Shown here: positions 22,970 to 34,069 of the stretch, piece by piece | Layout of the letters: each line of letters starts with the position of its first letter | Position numbering within the stretch: position 1 is the stretch's first letter | Source: Margaritifera margaritifera | Lineage: Eukaryota; Mollusca; Bivalvia; Unionida; Margaritiferidae | Assembly: GCA_029931535.1 (NCBI GenBank) | Contig: JAQPZY010001684.1 | Location: 2,295,001-2,359,000 of the forward strand | DNA length: 64,000 bases | Direction: 5' to 3' | The notes under the pieces: generated by a model | Database searches by the model: none | What the model was told of the DNA's origin: nothing | Seen by the model: the letters and a program-made list of their open reading frames with translations, nothing else | Position numbers and translations under genes: made by a program

Positions 22970-23284
22970 GTATACGTAGTAATTCTAAGTCATTATTATG
23001 ATCTCTTCTATTTCATGGAAGATGAAGAGACCTTGGACATAATAAATGACGTACACATTTTCGCCTTGCATCAGGTTTTCATTTCAAACATTAACGAGAA
23101 GTTGAATATTTGACGAAATTCATGGTGTAGGTATAGATTACGCACAGTCAAATTTTCTCGTATAAGGTTGTATACGACAGAGCTAATGAATAATATAATT
23201 TACAGTCCAGTGGTTGATGTTGAAAACTATGGCGTTGAAGGCACCATAGACTTCGATGCTGCGGAAGACAATTCCAGACCAATG

Positions 23285-23292
23285 TTTGTACC
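23285..23292. repeat. Target-site duplication, left (tttgtacc)
   Basis: Matches cttgtacc at 23508-23515 at seven of eight positions, directly outside the inverted ends of the MITE at 23293-23507. Confidence 0.75.
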
Positions 23293-23507
23293 TAGTGGCA
23301 GCGCGAGGGGGGTGATGTGGGGGCAATTGCCCCGGGCGCCGTGACGAGAGGGGGAGCCGTCTGGAGCTTTTTTTTTTCGCAGCTGTAACCGGGGCGTAGA
23401 TGGGGGTTGGGGGTGGCAACTGAAATAAAAACTGTTCTCTGTGGCAAAGTAGGGGCGCCACTAAATAACATTGCCCCCGGGCGCCTCGAACCGTCGCGCA
23501 GTCACTG
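23293..23507. mobile_element. Second hAT-type MITE, older
   Basis: A 215-bp element. The left end is tagtggcagcgcgagg and the right end, read on the minus strand, is cagtgactgcgcgacgg. Both ends then have a gggggcaattgccccgggcg-like block in inverted arrangement (23327-23340 and 23470-23485). The flanks carry an 8-bp duplication with one mismatch. Compared with the 10.3 kb element the ends are less alike, so this insertion is probably older and of a different subfamily. A plus-strand poly-T/C interior holds no transposase. Confidence 0.8.
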
Positions 23508-23515
23508 CTTGTACC
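23508..23515. repeat. Target-site duplication, right (cttgtacc)
   Basis: Right-hand partner of 23285-23292. Confidence 0.75.
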
Positions 23516-23990
23516 ACAATCAATCACAATTGACGATCGCTGTCAACAAGAACTGAATTCCCAGTGCCCTAAAAATGGCTCTCGCCCAGTTATGGGATTG
23601 ATATCTACATAAAAGCAATAAGGATTAAATGAACACAACACATATGTCATCGCTGGTTCTTAGAGTAAGAGGAATAAATATGTTCACAAAGAAGCAAGAT
23701 CTTCTGTGAATTGAACAGAATTTCAGATCCTGGACCTGTTTTCAGTTGTGGTAACTTGATTAAAATACAAGAGGAACAATTAAAAATTAAATTTTAATTT
23801 TAACTGAATTAAAAACAATATATAAATAGCTATGCTTTCGAACTCTGCAATGTTTGAAACAAGAGTCTCGCAAAGGGACTATTGCTTTATTGGCCGAAAA
23901 GAATTTCCAGGAATTCAAGATAAGACCATTTCTTCCTTTTAACTGCCGAGTATTAAAACCATCTCTGATATTCTTCAGCAATAACAAAAT
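23516..23990. other. No gene recognised
   Basis: Short AT-rich stretch between the MITE and the tandem array. Both strands carry chance open frames up to about 80 codons. Confidence 0.4.
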
Positions 23991-24560
23991 TTTAACATTA
24001 GCTGCTGTTGATGTCAGATTGGCACCATTTCATATAAGACAAACAAGAGATCATTTAGAACCAACAATATATCATAAGAAATCTTCTGGCACAAATCCAT
24101 GTTGATATGATTTATTATTTTGGAGAAGTAACAATAACAAGAATTTCAAGATAACTGCCATGGTGGCCATACTAGATATCAGATTGGTACCATTTCCATT
24201 TAGGACCAACTAGACATCACAAGAAGTCTTTTAGCACACTATCGATATAACCGCCCATCTAAAACAAGTAGCCATAGCAAGGTTTTTTTTCTTCAAGATG
24301 GTCATTGTGGCGGCCATATTGGAAGTCAGATTGGCACCATTTTCATTTACGACCATCTAGACATCATAAGAAGTCTTTCAGTGAAAACCCCATGCTGATA
24401 TGATCATTCATTCAAAAGTAGTGCTAAGATTGTTAAGATGGAGACTGGCGGCCATATTGTATGTCTGAACAAAAATATTTTGATTTAGGACCAACTAGAC
24501 ATCATAAGAAGCCCTTTAGTAAAAAAAAAACATGTTAACACGACCATTCATTCATTAGTA
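23991..24560. repeat. Tandem array of about 4 diverged units (about 130-160 bp)
   Basis: Each unit carries, in order, a caagatggtcattgtggcgg or similar block, ccatattgg, cagattggcaccatttt and aggaccaactagacatcat followed by aagaagtctttta. Units begin near 23991, 24115, 24245 and 24412. They are diverged by substitutions and small indels. A plus-strand frame over the first unit is probably meaningless. Confidence 0.75.
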
Positions 24561-24599
24561 GCTATAACAAGATTCTAAGTGTTACTTCATTTACCTTGT

Positions 24600-25075
24600 C
24601 AATGTAACGACACAGTCTTAATTTTGTTCCTCTCCATAAAACTGGACCTTTAGTTACAGCTGTAGGTTTCCAAGTCATGTTATTTCGTACAACGCCGTTT
24701 CAATTAGACTGTTCCTATCTTCAATGATGATTTATTTTCCAGTTCTATTTTCCTGCCAGTTACAATTCTGCTTTGCAAATATTTAAGATATGAACTGGAT
24801 CATGTATGTTATTATCTGTGCAAACCTGAGCACAGCATTTTTCAATCTCTTCAATTTTACTAACTGGCATGTTTGGCAATATCGCGGGTAATTCCTTTTG
24901 TTCCGAACTTTCTAAAGGATTGACTGCTTCTGGTAACTGTTCATTATATTCTACTTGCTGATCTTGCTGAATTCCAGCACGTTCAGTTCATGGAGGTTCT
25001 GTAATTCACTCTTTGGAAGTTTCATCTTGTATGTGTTCTGATTGTCGTTCATCTTGAAGAGGTTCTTTTTGTGGA
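24600..25075 (-). pseudogene. Degenerate HECT-type E3 ligase segment (acidic linker and HECT start)
   Basis: On the minus strand from 25075 a Glu/Gln-rich stretch ([18 protein letters not shown], later QQVEYNEQLPEAVN) leads to KELPAILPNMPV and VSKIEEIEKCCAQVC. After a frameshift comes LQSRIVTGRKIELEN, then a broken ETALYEIT with two stops, then VQFYGEE. The last blocks are the start of a HECT domain as seen in invertebrate G2E3-like ligases (a vTGR...ienE strand, an etafeEI helix, an evqFyGE strand). At least three frameshifts or stops mean it is not functional as read. It lies downstream of, and on the same strand as, the piece at 26760-27200, so both may be exons of one dead gene. HECT ligases transfer ubiquitin through a C-terminal Cys, which is not seen here. 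Confidence 0.5.
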
Positions 25076-25161
25076 GAATGTGTTACATGAGCACTGCAGA
25101 AGGACACATGATTGTCACGGAATTGTGTGTAGTAAAATATTTATATATTTATTATTTATGC

Positions 25162-25918
<757 letters not shown>

Positions 25919-26188
25919 TTATATTTCAAGCTGTTTTTGTGACAGGGAGTCGTAGAAATCTGTGGGATTTAGTGTAACCCGGATGCTGGGGTCGATGGTG
26001 ACGTTGGCTCGGGGGACAGTATTAGTTAACTCGCAGTGATGGACCAGAGCTTCAAGACGAGTGGGACTGTATGGAATAAGGAGGTTCTTGGTGGATTCTT
26101 CAGCAGACTGGGAGGGGCCGGCCATACGTGGTGCCTCCTTGACCATTTGACGAGAGCTCTGAAACCGGAAATACATCGTGATCGTCAA
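25919..26188 (-). CDS. Unidentified coding-like ORF, possible terminal exon
   Basis: The 89-codon minus-strand frame stands out from its AT-rich surroundings: G/C is common at third positions and the composition is balanced (for example PRMAGPSQSAEEST, SPTRLEALVHHCEL, DPSIRVTLNPTDFYDSL), with a TAA stop. The frame is also open for a few codons upstream of its first Met, and AG dinucleotides there could be splice acceptors, so it could be the last exon of a minus-strand gene. I do not recognise the family. Alternatives are a retroelement gag fragment or a chance frame in GC-richer DNA. The plus strand here also has a 101-codon open frame, which I think is the shadow. It sits between the two HECT-like fragments on the same strand, but nothing links it to them. 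Confidence 0.35.
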   Translation of the reverse strand: MTITMYFRFQSSRQMVKEAPRMAGPSQSAEESTKNLLIPYSPTRLEALVHHCELTNTVPRANVTIDPSIRVTLNPTDFYDSLSQKQLEI

Positions 26189-26336
26189 CTGGACGCCACG
26201 AGATGTGTATGTTCCATTTTTGAAGCAATATTATTTAATATCACTATGAATGAAATCAATAATTCAATATCGCTTTATGAGCAAAAATCAATAATACATA
26301 GATCCTACATGTGGAAGAAGCGTACATTCTTAATAT

Positions 26337-26515
26337 TTTAGTACATATTCTCTACTTTGATCATCCTTGGTGATAGAATCATACATTGTTTATATGTGTG
26401 TATAAATCCTATACTTTGATCACCCTTGATGATAGAATCATACATGGTCCATATTTGTGTATAAATTCTATACATTGATCGTCCACGGTGATAGATCCAT
26501 ATATAAATCATATTT
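26337..26515. repeat. About 62-bp tandem repeat, 3 copies
   Basis: Units share ctactttgatcatccttgg then tgatagaatcatacat and tgtgtataaat. The third unit is the most diverged. Confidence 0.8.
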
Positions 26516-26759
26516 TTTTTAAAATTCCATAAGTTGGTTCTTGTTTGATTACTCGTTGAAGTTTTGTGTTCTGATTAGTTCCATTTAATAATGATATTAT
26601 TTCCAAGTATCAGCTGCTGAACTGGGTGCGCATCATTCTGTTAAATCCATTGTTGAACTTTATGGGCACGAATATGGTGTCAGATTCATTCATCGTTCAG
26701 TTACATTATAAATAAACATCTCGTTTACGAAATTGCTTTCAGTGTGTCCGCTAAATCCA

Positions 26760-27200
26760 ATCCCAACATGGCTTCATCCTGTTACAATGATCTCTTTGAT
26801 CAGAAATCAAATAATCCTTGTTGCATAAAACACATCTTTCCTTCTCTTCAGGTACCACAATTGGTTATGTGCTACAAAAAAGTTCTGTATGTATCGAAAA
26901 TAGATATTAGTCTGTCTTCCCACAATTACTTTTGCAATGTAACAATTAAAATTCCCCAGCATTTGCTAACTGTGGAAATCCATATTCACTGATTAATTTG
27001 GAATGCACTTTCCTCTTCGAATCCTTAGAATGGAATATTATCCTTTTTTGGGCCAAGCCCTGCTTTTTAAAAGCTAATTGTTCAGCTGTTGTTGGATGTC
27101 ACTGTCCATGTTCGTCCTTTGCTGTACTGGGACGGAACAAATTCTGTCGCTCCCAGAAAGGCAAACTTTCTGTCGGTGTTACTGAAAACAAGGATGTTCG
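26760..27200 (-). pseudogene. Degenerate N-terminal part of a HECT-family gene with CxxC zinc-binding motif
   Basis: Minus-strand reading from 27200 gives FRPSTAKDEHGQ then a stop, TAEQLAFKKQGLAQKRIIF, HSKLISEYGFPQLANAG and, after frameshifts, EEKERCVLCNKDYLI with SDQRDHCNRM. The last block supplies Cys-x-x-Cys and His-x-Cys-type ligands. Domains in this order (AGLG-K-like strand, FP-L--AGG-like helix, then a small zinc motif) occur in front of the HECT domain in a family of invertebrate HECT E3 genes that I know only from general exposure. The similarity is weak and the copy has stops and frameshifts. Its position and strand agree with the HECT-start fragment at 24600-25075. Confidence 0.4.
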
Positions 27201-27394
27201 TAATCATTTAATGCTCTTAAGCCACAAAACAAAGTTTAACAAGAGACTCAAATGGGCTTGGCTTATTTATTTGAGGGTATTGAATTTAATGGGGTTTTTT
27301 TTAAGTTGACATTTTTGTGGGTACTTAATTTTGTGGACTGAATAATTGTCATTGTCCTATATCGTCCTATATATAAAAGGCAAACTTTCATTGG

Positions 27395-28150
27395 GACCTT
27401 TTACGCCTTTACATACGCCCTCCGCAGATGTCCCTTCTGGCACAGTGGCGCCCGATCCGGTCATTCAGATCACCAGATTAGGATCTCGACCAAAATCAAA
27501 CACATCCTATTTCAATGGCAAGACAGTGAATGGCTAGCGGCGAGAGTACCTTTAGAAGCTCTACAACCGGAAACCACAGTCTGTTCAGATGCCAGTTTGT
27601 CGGGTTGGGGAGCACAATTCAGTCTCCTGGAAATGAAGGTCATTTTCAACGCCTACAACGCCTTCCACGCGTGGGTAGAATGCATCCAAAAGAAGACGGT
27701 TCTGAAAAGGTCGGACAATTCGTTCGTGGTGGCCAACCTCTTTAAACAAGGGGGGGGGGGGGCGAAATCACCGGACTTTAGCGTCATGGTATGGGAGTAA
27801 CGGAGGTGTGCCCAATGTCACATAAATATACAAGTCTGACACATCCCGGGCAGGCTCAATAGTCTGCCTGGCTCATAATCAAGAAGAGGCCAACTGCTTC
27901 ATACGGAGTGGTCACTTCATCCATCCATTGTCCATCAATTCTGTGCCCTATGGGGTAGACCGATACTAGACCTATTTGCAACGAGATGGAATAACAAACT
28001 GCAAACTTTCGTGTCTCCATACACGGACCCAGAGGCATGGACCGTTGACACACTTTCAATCAGCTGAGATCAAATATGGGCCTATCCCTTTCCTCCAGCG
28101 GCTCTAATACCAAAACTAATACAGAAAATGAGGGGCACGGACAGCTAAAT
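27395..28150 (+). pseudogene. RNase H and connection region of DIRS-like element (plus copy)
   Basis: Frame-shifted reading gives ISMARQ, EWLAARVPLEALQPE, CSDASLSGWGAQFS (first RNase H Asp in DASLSGWG), NAYNAFHAWVE and RSDNSFVVANLFKQGG (a later Asp in SDNSxV). A G run at 27750-27761 follows. Next come HIPGRLNSLPGS, HTEWSLHPSIV, ILDLFATRWNNKLQTFVS and DPEAWTVDTLSIS with WAYPFPPAALIPKLIQ. These are characteristic DIRS-1 superfamily blocks. Several stops are present. The domain would degrade template RNA and, further on, link to the recombinase. Confidence 0.8.
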
Positions 28151-28199
28151 AGCTCTGACTGTCCGTCTCCGATGGGACAAATCCTGTAACAAAGATCTC

Positions 28200-28840
28200 C
28201 TCGATTTAGCGACTGACGTACCTAGGAAAATCGTAGCGACTCCTACGCTGCTCAGGCAGCCGAGGTCGCCAGTATTCCATCCGTATCAGGAGAAACTATT
28301 TCCTTCATGCCTGGATCTTGTCAAGGATGCCCTGCTTGCGGGTTGAGTGAGCTGTATACGCTGTCGCATTTCCGTTCCGACGGCTTAGTCGTTCTAATGA
28401 TGCAAGCTGGTTTCGTTTCTAAAAACAGGTTACCCTTGCTTGACCACCAAGAAATAACTATTAGCTCTCTTTCCTTAATCGATCTATCAGGCGATGCGAA
28501 GATGCAAACCATCAGATGTGCACGGAGAATGTCCGCAGTGCTGATAATGGTTATTCCTACCGGTTAAGGCAGGAAAGTAAGACAACCCCACAAGCGCTCG
28601 CCGCTTGGCTAAAGGGAGTTATCAAATCGGCGTACTCTAAACTCTCACAGGATCAGGTACGACTCATGAAGATTTCGTTTCACAAAATACGAGCAACTTC
28701 AAAGGGCCTGACCATCGAACGTACTTTCTCAATTCGAGACACAGTGGAGTCAGTTGACTGGCACGCCCAGTCTACTGTCTCCAATTTATATTTGCGTGAG
28801 ATGACCTCGCAAAGGAGAGAGCTGAATCTCGTCGGGCACT
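28200..28840 (+). pseudogene. Tyrosine recombinase of DIRS-like element (plus copy)
   Basis: The frame from about 28516 reads SYRLRQESKTTPQALAAWLK, then KISFHKIRATSKGL, where HKIR is the HxxR catalytic box, and STVSNLYLREMTSQ, where the Tyr of NLYLRE is at the nucleophile position. Compared with the minus-strand copy (HEVRAIATSLA, SSFYLRSL) the middle part is diverged. Upstream, from 28200, frames are broken. The stop follows at 28840. Confidence 0.7.
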
Positions 28841-29124
28841 GATAGCTTCTCAGACAGCTACCACGTCCCGTTCATGAAAGTACAACCTCAGCCCTGGGCA
28901 TGACCTTGCAACTTTGGCTGGATTCGCCACTGAAACTTTTGAATGTAAGGAAATAGCTAGGTGCGGGATCCCACAGGAATCTACCTCGCACGTGTATAAA
29001 CACGTTGTCTTCGGTTGTGCTAAACTCACATTAGAGAAGTTCATCCTTTCAGTGGAGCAATCATTGTGCTCCTACAGGATGACGCAGATAGAGACTGAAT
29101 GCTCAAGCATTTCCTTCTCCTCTT

Positions 29125-29490
29125 ATCTATTCTCCTAATGTTAATGTGATCGGTTAATATATTTTTAACTTTTTTAGTAATATATGTTTCTCCGAAAATA
29201 CTTACCAGTTCACGTTACTATCAATCCCTCCTACCATTCCCCGCAATGCGAAAATCCTGTTAAATGTTTCCCTCAAGCTTAAAATGGTTACATCCAGGAT
29301 ACAAGTGGCCACCTAGCGGGAACAAGGGGAGTTAACATGTAGGAGTTACGTCCCGTCGTTTACATGGCATATAGACGGAAAGACATTTTTTCGTCTTTCG
29401 TCGAGGATTCGGAGGTCGCAGAGAGTAATTCCTACTGTTAATGTGATCAGGAAAGTATTTTTGGAATAACTTAATTTACTAAAAAAAATT
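29125..29490 (+). repeat. 3' terminal region of the plus DIRS-like element
   Basis: Contains ctcctaatgttaatgtgatc at 29129 and ctgttaatgtgatcagg at 29437, with tgtttctccgaaaatactta and aacaaggggagttaac between them. The same ordered set, with minor changes, is present on the minus strand at 63240-63590. This two-fold motif with about 300 bases between is probably the internal complementary region plus terminal repeat of a DIRS element. Confidence 0.65.
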
Positions 29491-29796
29491 ACTTTTTCTT
29501 TGACCGGTGCAATGCTCATGTCAACTATATTCACCTGTGTATTTTTTTATTGCATAGTAGACGCTGTGGTTCATTTAATTATTTGTTTTATAGATGTTTT
29601 CTCTTTGAGAATTTGACCTGATTTGTGTATATTTATTGCATTTGCTCTCTCTCTCTGTCATTCAGAATGACGAGTGCCGGACGTAAGGACGGACGGACGG
29701 ACATGAGGAATACTATATACCCGTCCTGGCGGAAATAAAATGATTAATACGAAAAGGGCAATATTATCCTTATTTTACGATTTATTTTGACTTTCA

Positions 29797-29905
<109 letters not shown>

Positions 29906-30462
29906 CATCAAGTTCCGTTATAAATTAAAGCGTATAGCCAAGCAAGTTGAAACTAATAACAAACAGACTATTACTGGATAAAATGTCGGGCTTCGAGCGA
30001 AATTATTTTAGCCTTTTTTTTTATTTGAATTATGTAATACTTACCTGTCCCTATTGTTTAGCTTACCCTTTCCGCAATGGAAAAACCCTCGTCTGAGCCA
30101 GATGCACCATCCTCCTGTTCTAGAAGTTCTTAGAATACGTGCATCGACCCAGTCTGACTCCATGTCATATGCCCATGCACAATAGCACATCCTCATTCTT
30201 TTCTAGGACCTTAACTAGTGAAGGACATCAGGGCGGGGTGGGGGGCGGGTGGGGGAGGGCATCTTATAGTGACCGGTAAGTATTACAAAATTAGAATTAG
30301 TTTTACTCTCCCCTTCCAAAAAAGCAAACAAACAAAAAGAAAAAACATTTAAATATCAGTAATACGTTATTTGTCACTATTGTTTAGCTGAATTTGTCAG
30401 CAAGGAGATGGGTTGATGACCTCCACTGGAGCAAAATTACTCGCCTTGAGGAGAAGCGTCCA

Positions 30463-31203
30463 CTACTGTTGATTAGTAGTAGGTTGGGTCACTATTTGTG
30501 CTACAACTATTGGACTAAGAGAGAATATGTCTTGGCTCTGGTTTGATAAGGATCGAAGGTAGAAGGAGGAGAAGGTTGTGTGCGATAGCCAAAACGCAGC
30601 CTTCATAATGTCCTGCAGGGATGAATGGCTGTTATAGGCCAAAGAAGTAGCGATAGCCCTTACTTCGTGGGCTCTTAATCTCATTAAAGAGCGGTCTCTT
30701 GATAGTGAGTGAAATCCATCTCGAGACAGTAGATGCTGAAATATAAGCTAAGGTAAGGAAGAGCCCTTTCCTACTCTTTATTCTCCGTTTGAAGATGCCA
30801 AATAGAACCATAGAGACATAACTTGGCAAAGAAGTCTCTCCTGATTATCCCCAGTACAGATGCAACGGAGACTGTGGATCTCTATTGGAGATGGTAGTAC
30901 TGAGGGAAGTTGTTTCTTTGCGAGAAAACCTGACTGACGTAAAGGGGAAACAGAGTCGTAATTCCCATTGAAACGCAAATATCTCTCCTCTGTAGAGAGG
31001 GTATGTAGTTTGCTTCTTCTCTGCGCTGAAGCTACAGTTAGGAGAAAGATGGTTTTAAGCGTAAGACTTTCAAACGAGGCATCACTCAAAGGTTCATAAG
31101 GGGGTTTTGTCAAGGCCCACAAAACACAGGAAAGATTACATTTCGGCATCAACGAGCGAGACACTGGTCTCTGCAACTCGAAGAACTTAATAAGATCCGC
31201 CAC
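30463..31203 (-). pseudogene. Tyrosine recombinase of DIRS-like element (minus copy)
   Basis: Three overlapping frames give, in order: MADLIKFFELQRPVSRSLMP, WALTKPPYEPL, TLKTIFLLTVASAQRRSKLH (Arg of the first catalytic box in AQRRSKL), LRFNGNYDSV and SALTKK-like basic sequence. Then come RLRAHEVRAIATSLAYN with the HxxR box (HEVR), MKAAFWLSHTTFSSFY and YLRSL with the nucleophile Tyr. All catalytic positions of a DIRS recombinase that I can place are intact, but frameshifts near 30800 and 30670 split the protein. The domain would integrate the circular cDNA. Confidence 0.8.
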
Positions 31204-31405
31204 GTGAGGATCTGAGCCAATGGACTGACCTTTGGAGATTTTGAGTTTGCATAAAAGGACTGCTCTATAACCTTTGATTGTAGAGACCGAACGAGATCTC
31301 TCCTCAAAGAGAAAGAGTAGAAAATCTGCTACTGTAGAAAGAGACGGGCAGCTAGGATTGACGCATTTCCTAGTGCACCAATCACAAAGGATTCTCCACC
31401 TTGCA

Positions 31406-32245
31406 TCATAGATGCATCATATACCTTAGAGGTACATCGTCTCTAGGCCTGGACGATGCAGTCGGCAATCTTGCTCGATAACTTCGCCTGGCAGATAGAT
31501 CCCTTGAGATAAACCAAACGTGAATGTGGAGAATCTGGGGGATGCTGTGATTTCCTTGTGCTGCGACAGTAGATTCTTCCGCTGATGTAACACCCTGGGT
31601 TGTTCTATCAACAGGTCGAGGAAGTCGATGAACCAAGACCTTTGAGGCCACAGATGTGCTATCAGGATAATCCGAGCTGTATATGTCCTGACCTTGTGAA
31701 GTACCTGCGGAACCAACCTGAAGGGGTACTAGGTCGGCCGCGGAGTTAAAGGTTCCTCAGAAGAGAGAGATAAAGGCGAGCTGTTAACGAGATCTGAGCC
31801 TGTAGAGTCCTCCAGAGATCCAGGATTCTGTTTATCCTGTCTGGGGGAACACGAACCAGGCCCAGATATGTGAGGAAATTCATTCATATGTAGATGAAAT
31901 CCTAAGAAGGAATGAGCTCTTATTTCTGTAGGTTCTAGCTGAGTCACAGCAGACCAACAGCCGAACATATGAAGTAGCAGGGACTGTTTCCTGCTGTCGT
32001 TCAGTGGCCAGTCGTCAAAGTATTGTAGAAGAGGAATCACCAGCTACCTCAAGTTCAGAGCCACTACTCCCAGAACTCTGGTAAAGACCATGGGCGTTGA
32101 GGCTAGACCGAACAGCATGGGTCGGAATTGAAAAACTTCCTGTCCGAGCGACAAACGGAAGAAAGATTGGGATGTGGAAATAAGCATCCTGAAGGTCGAT
32201 GGACTGCCCAGTCTCGGGGCATGATGGCGCTCCAGACTGATGCTG
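31406..32245 (-). pseudogene. Reverse transcriptase palm/thumb and connection of DIRS-like element (minus copy)
   Basis: The minus strand starts with SIDLQDAYFHIPI (first catalytic Asp; about 32207-32170). After a frameshift it gives FRLSLGQEVFQFRPMLFGLA and STPMVFTRVL, then a stop, then IPLLQYFDDWPLN with the YFDD active-site box (about 32040-32000), and TEIRAHSFLGFHLHMNEF. Beyond a stop at 31729 the sequence jumps to VLHKVRTYTARIILIAHLWP and RSWFIDFLDLLIEQPRVL. Both catalytic blocks are visible, but RT fingers and RNase H are absent, so the copy cannot be autonomous. Confidence 0.8.
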
Positions 32246-32269
32246 CAGTCTCCATCATAAAAGTTTCCT

Positions 32270-33850
32270 CTCGCAGATATCTCTGAGGAGGTGGATTAAC
32301 TCCGCCGACAGAGACATGGCCATAGACAATGCGCCACAAATGGCCTCAGTCTCAAGAGCCTCTAAAGTTTTCACAGAGAGACGAACGAATGACCCCGACG
32401 ACATCCCCACTTGCGAAGCTCCGGCGTCCAAGGGCGGGGTGGGGTGGGGGCTTAACGGGCCAGGCGGGGGAATGGACTCTATAGCTGAAACCAAAGGTCT
32501 CAGGGTAGCGGGAGGGGGCGGATTGACTCGAAGATTCCTGCCCCTTGCTCAACCTATGTGCGAGCTCCTTGACCGGAGTAGAGTGAGGGCGCATGAGCAG
32601 ATCTGATCTTGACATGACTTCGAAAGTCTTTCAAAAATGGAAAGAATCTTGGTGTCCTCATGGCTAAAGGCAAAGATATGCGGGGAAGGGAGAAGGCGGT
32701 AAACCCCATTTATCGCCTTGTCAAAGGACCACGTCTGCTCCTCTTCTACCACCTGGTACGCCTGGTGGAAAGGATTAGGAGATCCTATGAGGAGAGGGCG
32801 AGCTTTCGTCAGCAATTCATGAGAATCTGCTAGTAGAGACAACACATCAGCGTCCTGATCAGAATCTCGGGAAGATGCACGACTATTAGAACCGGAACAA
32901 TCGCTCCTCGGGGAAGTCTGGAAAGTAGGGACATTGATGTCCTGCGACTCCTCACGGGAAGTGACTGGACTGTCCCTTATAATTGCCATTTCCCGAGGGC
33001 GAAAGGGCAAGTTTCTCGTTCCTCCTAGGCTTCAGAGATGATCCCTCTCGAGCAGCAGGTGGTGGTCTCTGTCCCTCAACACCCGTACTGCTAGGGGACC
33101 ATGCAGAGGTCATTCATGGTGCTGCATGATGATGACTAAAATTCCTCCCTTGAAGGGGGAAACTCCACATCCCAAAGGGATTGAATGGGAATATGGGAAA
33201 GGGGGAGACATTGGTCTGATCCTCTTTCTTGATAGAGTGCTTAAATGCAGGCTCTATCCCTGAGAATGAATAATTCAGTAGTGTGGAGAAAGGGTGAATA
33301 ATAATTCAGTAGTGTGTAGGGTGGGGTGGTGGATTCTACCCGATCCCCGACTCTGTACCTAGATCTGGCAAATGTTTGGCTGGTGGCCGGTACACACAGT
33401 GCCCACTGTACCAGTGACTGGTATCATGACCAGTGACCAGTGGTCACCTAAACCCAGTGGCAACTCAGATATGTGGGAGGAACCCTCCCCAGAACTAAGA
33501 GACTTAGAGTGCCACATAGCCCTTTTGGAGCTGTGTGAACTACTTGTCACTTCAGATGGGTTTCAGATACCTGGAGAATGTTGACCTTCCACAGTTGGAG
33601 CTGGAGGGGGGGGGGCATAATCAGTCTCCATGCTAGAGTGATGATCTTTCCTCATGCTTAGGAAGGTGCTGCCCCTCGCTCCTATAATTAATTTTTTTTT
33701 TTTGGGGGGGGGGGCACACTCGATCCCAGCTTTGAGGTTATAGCCCTTAACAAGTGCTACGGTCTTCTTCCTAGAAGACGCACTCTTTTTATCACGGAAG
33801 GTGCTGCTCCTCTTGTATTCGAGTGAGCGCACTCGATCCCTTGAGAAGAA
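32270..33850 (-). pseudogene. gag-like ORF of DIRS-like element (minus copy)
   Basis: Largest open part 33010-32549: REMAIIRDSPVTSREESQD, a Ser/Asp-rich region (SSRDSDQDADVLSLLADSHE), ARPLLIGSPNPFHQAYQVVE and a last part ending CALTLLRSRSSHIG. A second open block, LETEAICGALSMAMSLSAEL with IHLLRDICERKL (32340-32260), closes the gag. Upstream, 33640-33960 carries three diverged tandem copies of a ggtgctg...cactcgatccc-type block of about 120 bases, translated as the Lys/Ser-rich N-terminus. Gag would package element RNA; its sequence is poorly conserved, so the call rests mainly on position ahead of the RT. Confidence 0.55.
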
Positions 33851-33960
33851 GCTGTTTCCTCCTCCAGAGTGTTAACAGCTGCTCTCTCTCTCGGTAGGTG
33901 CTGTCCTCCTTTCCTCTTTTATTCTGAGGGATGCACTCGACCAAGAATTAGATGGTACAC
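33640..33960. repeat. Diverged ~120-bp tandem repeats within the gag-like region
   Basis: The blocks ggtgctgcccctcgct, ggtgctgctcctcttg and ggtgctgtcctcctttcc, each followed about 50-60 bases later by gcac(a)ctcgatccc or gcactcgacc, show a tandem series. A T run and G run (33691-33714) interrupt the first unit. Confidence 0.6.
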
Positions 33961-34069
33961 TCTGAGATCCTCTGGATTCAGTGGCAGAGGAGGAAGAATG
34001 TACTTCTTTCCTCCTTGTATACGTACGCTGCCTGTTTTTGGTGAGGTCCCAGACACTGTCAAACCATAA

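Larger units (their letters stand above)
27395..29490 (+). mobile_element. DIRS-like retrotransposon, 5'-truncated (plus)
   Basis: Order on the plus strand: end of RT/start of RNase H (27395-27760), RNase H connection (27840-28150), tyrosine recombinase (about 28200-28840), then the 3' terminal region (29125-29490). In the terminal region the motif ttaatgtgatc occurs twice (29140 and 29440), about 300 bases apart, as at the end of the third DIRS copy at 63.2 kb. RT fingers, palm and gag are missing on the left. DIRS elements use a tyrosine recombinase and leave no target duplication. Confidence 0.8.
30030..33850 (-). mobile_element. DIRS-like retrotransposon with internal deletions (minus)
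   Basis: Minus-strand order: gag-like region (33850-32270), RT (32245-31730), connection (31716-31406), tyrosine recombinase (31203-30463), 3' end (30400-30030). Two gaps show that it is a deletion derivative. The gag frame runs within about 30 bases into the RT motif DLQDAYFHIPI, so the RT fingers are missing. RT thumb sequence runs straight to the post-RNase H block VLHKVRTYTARI, so RNase H is missing. At the 3' end gctaaacaatag occurs twice about 300 bases apart, before gacaggtaagtattac and gacaaataacgtattac, mirroring the terminal layout of the other copies with a different motif. Confidence 0.8.
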
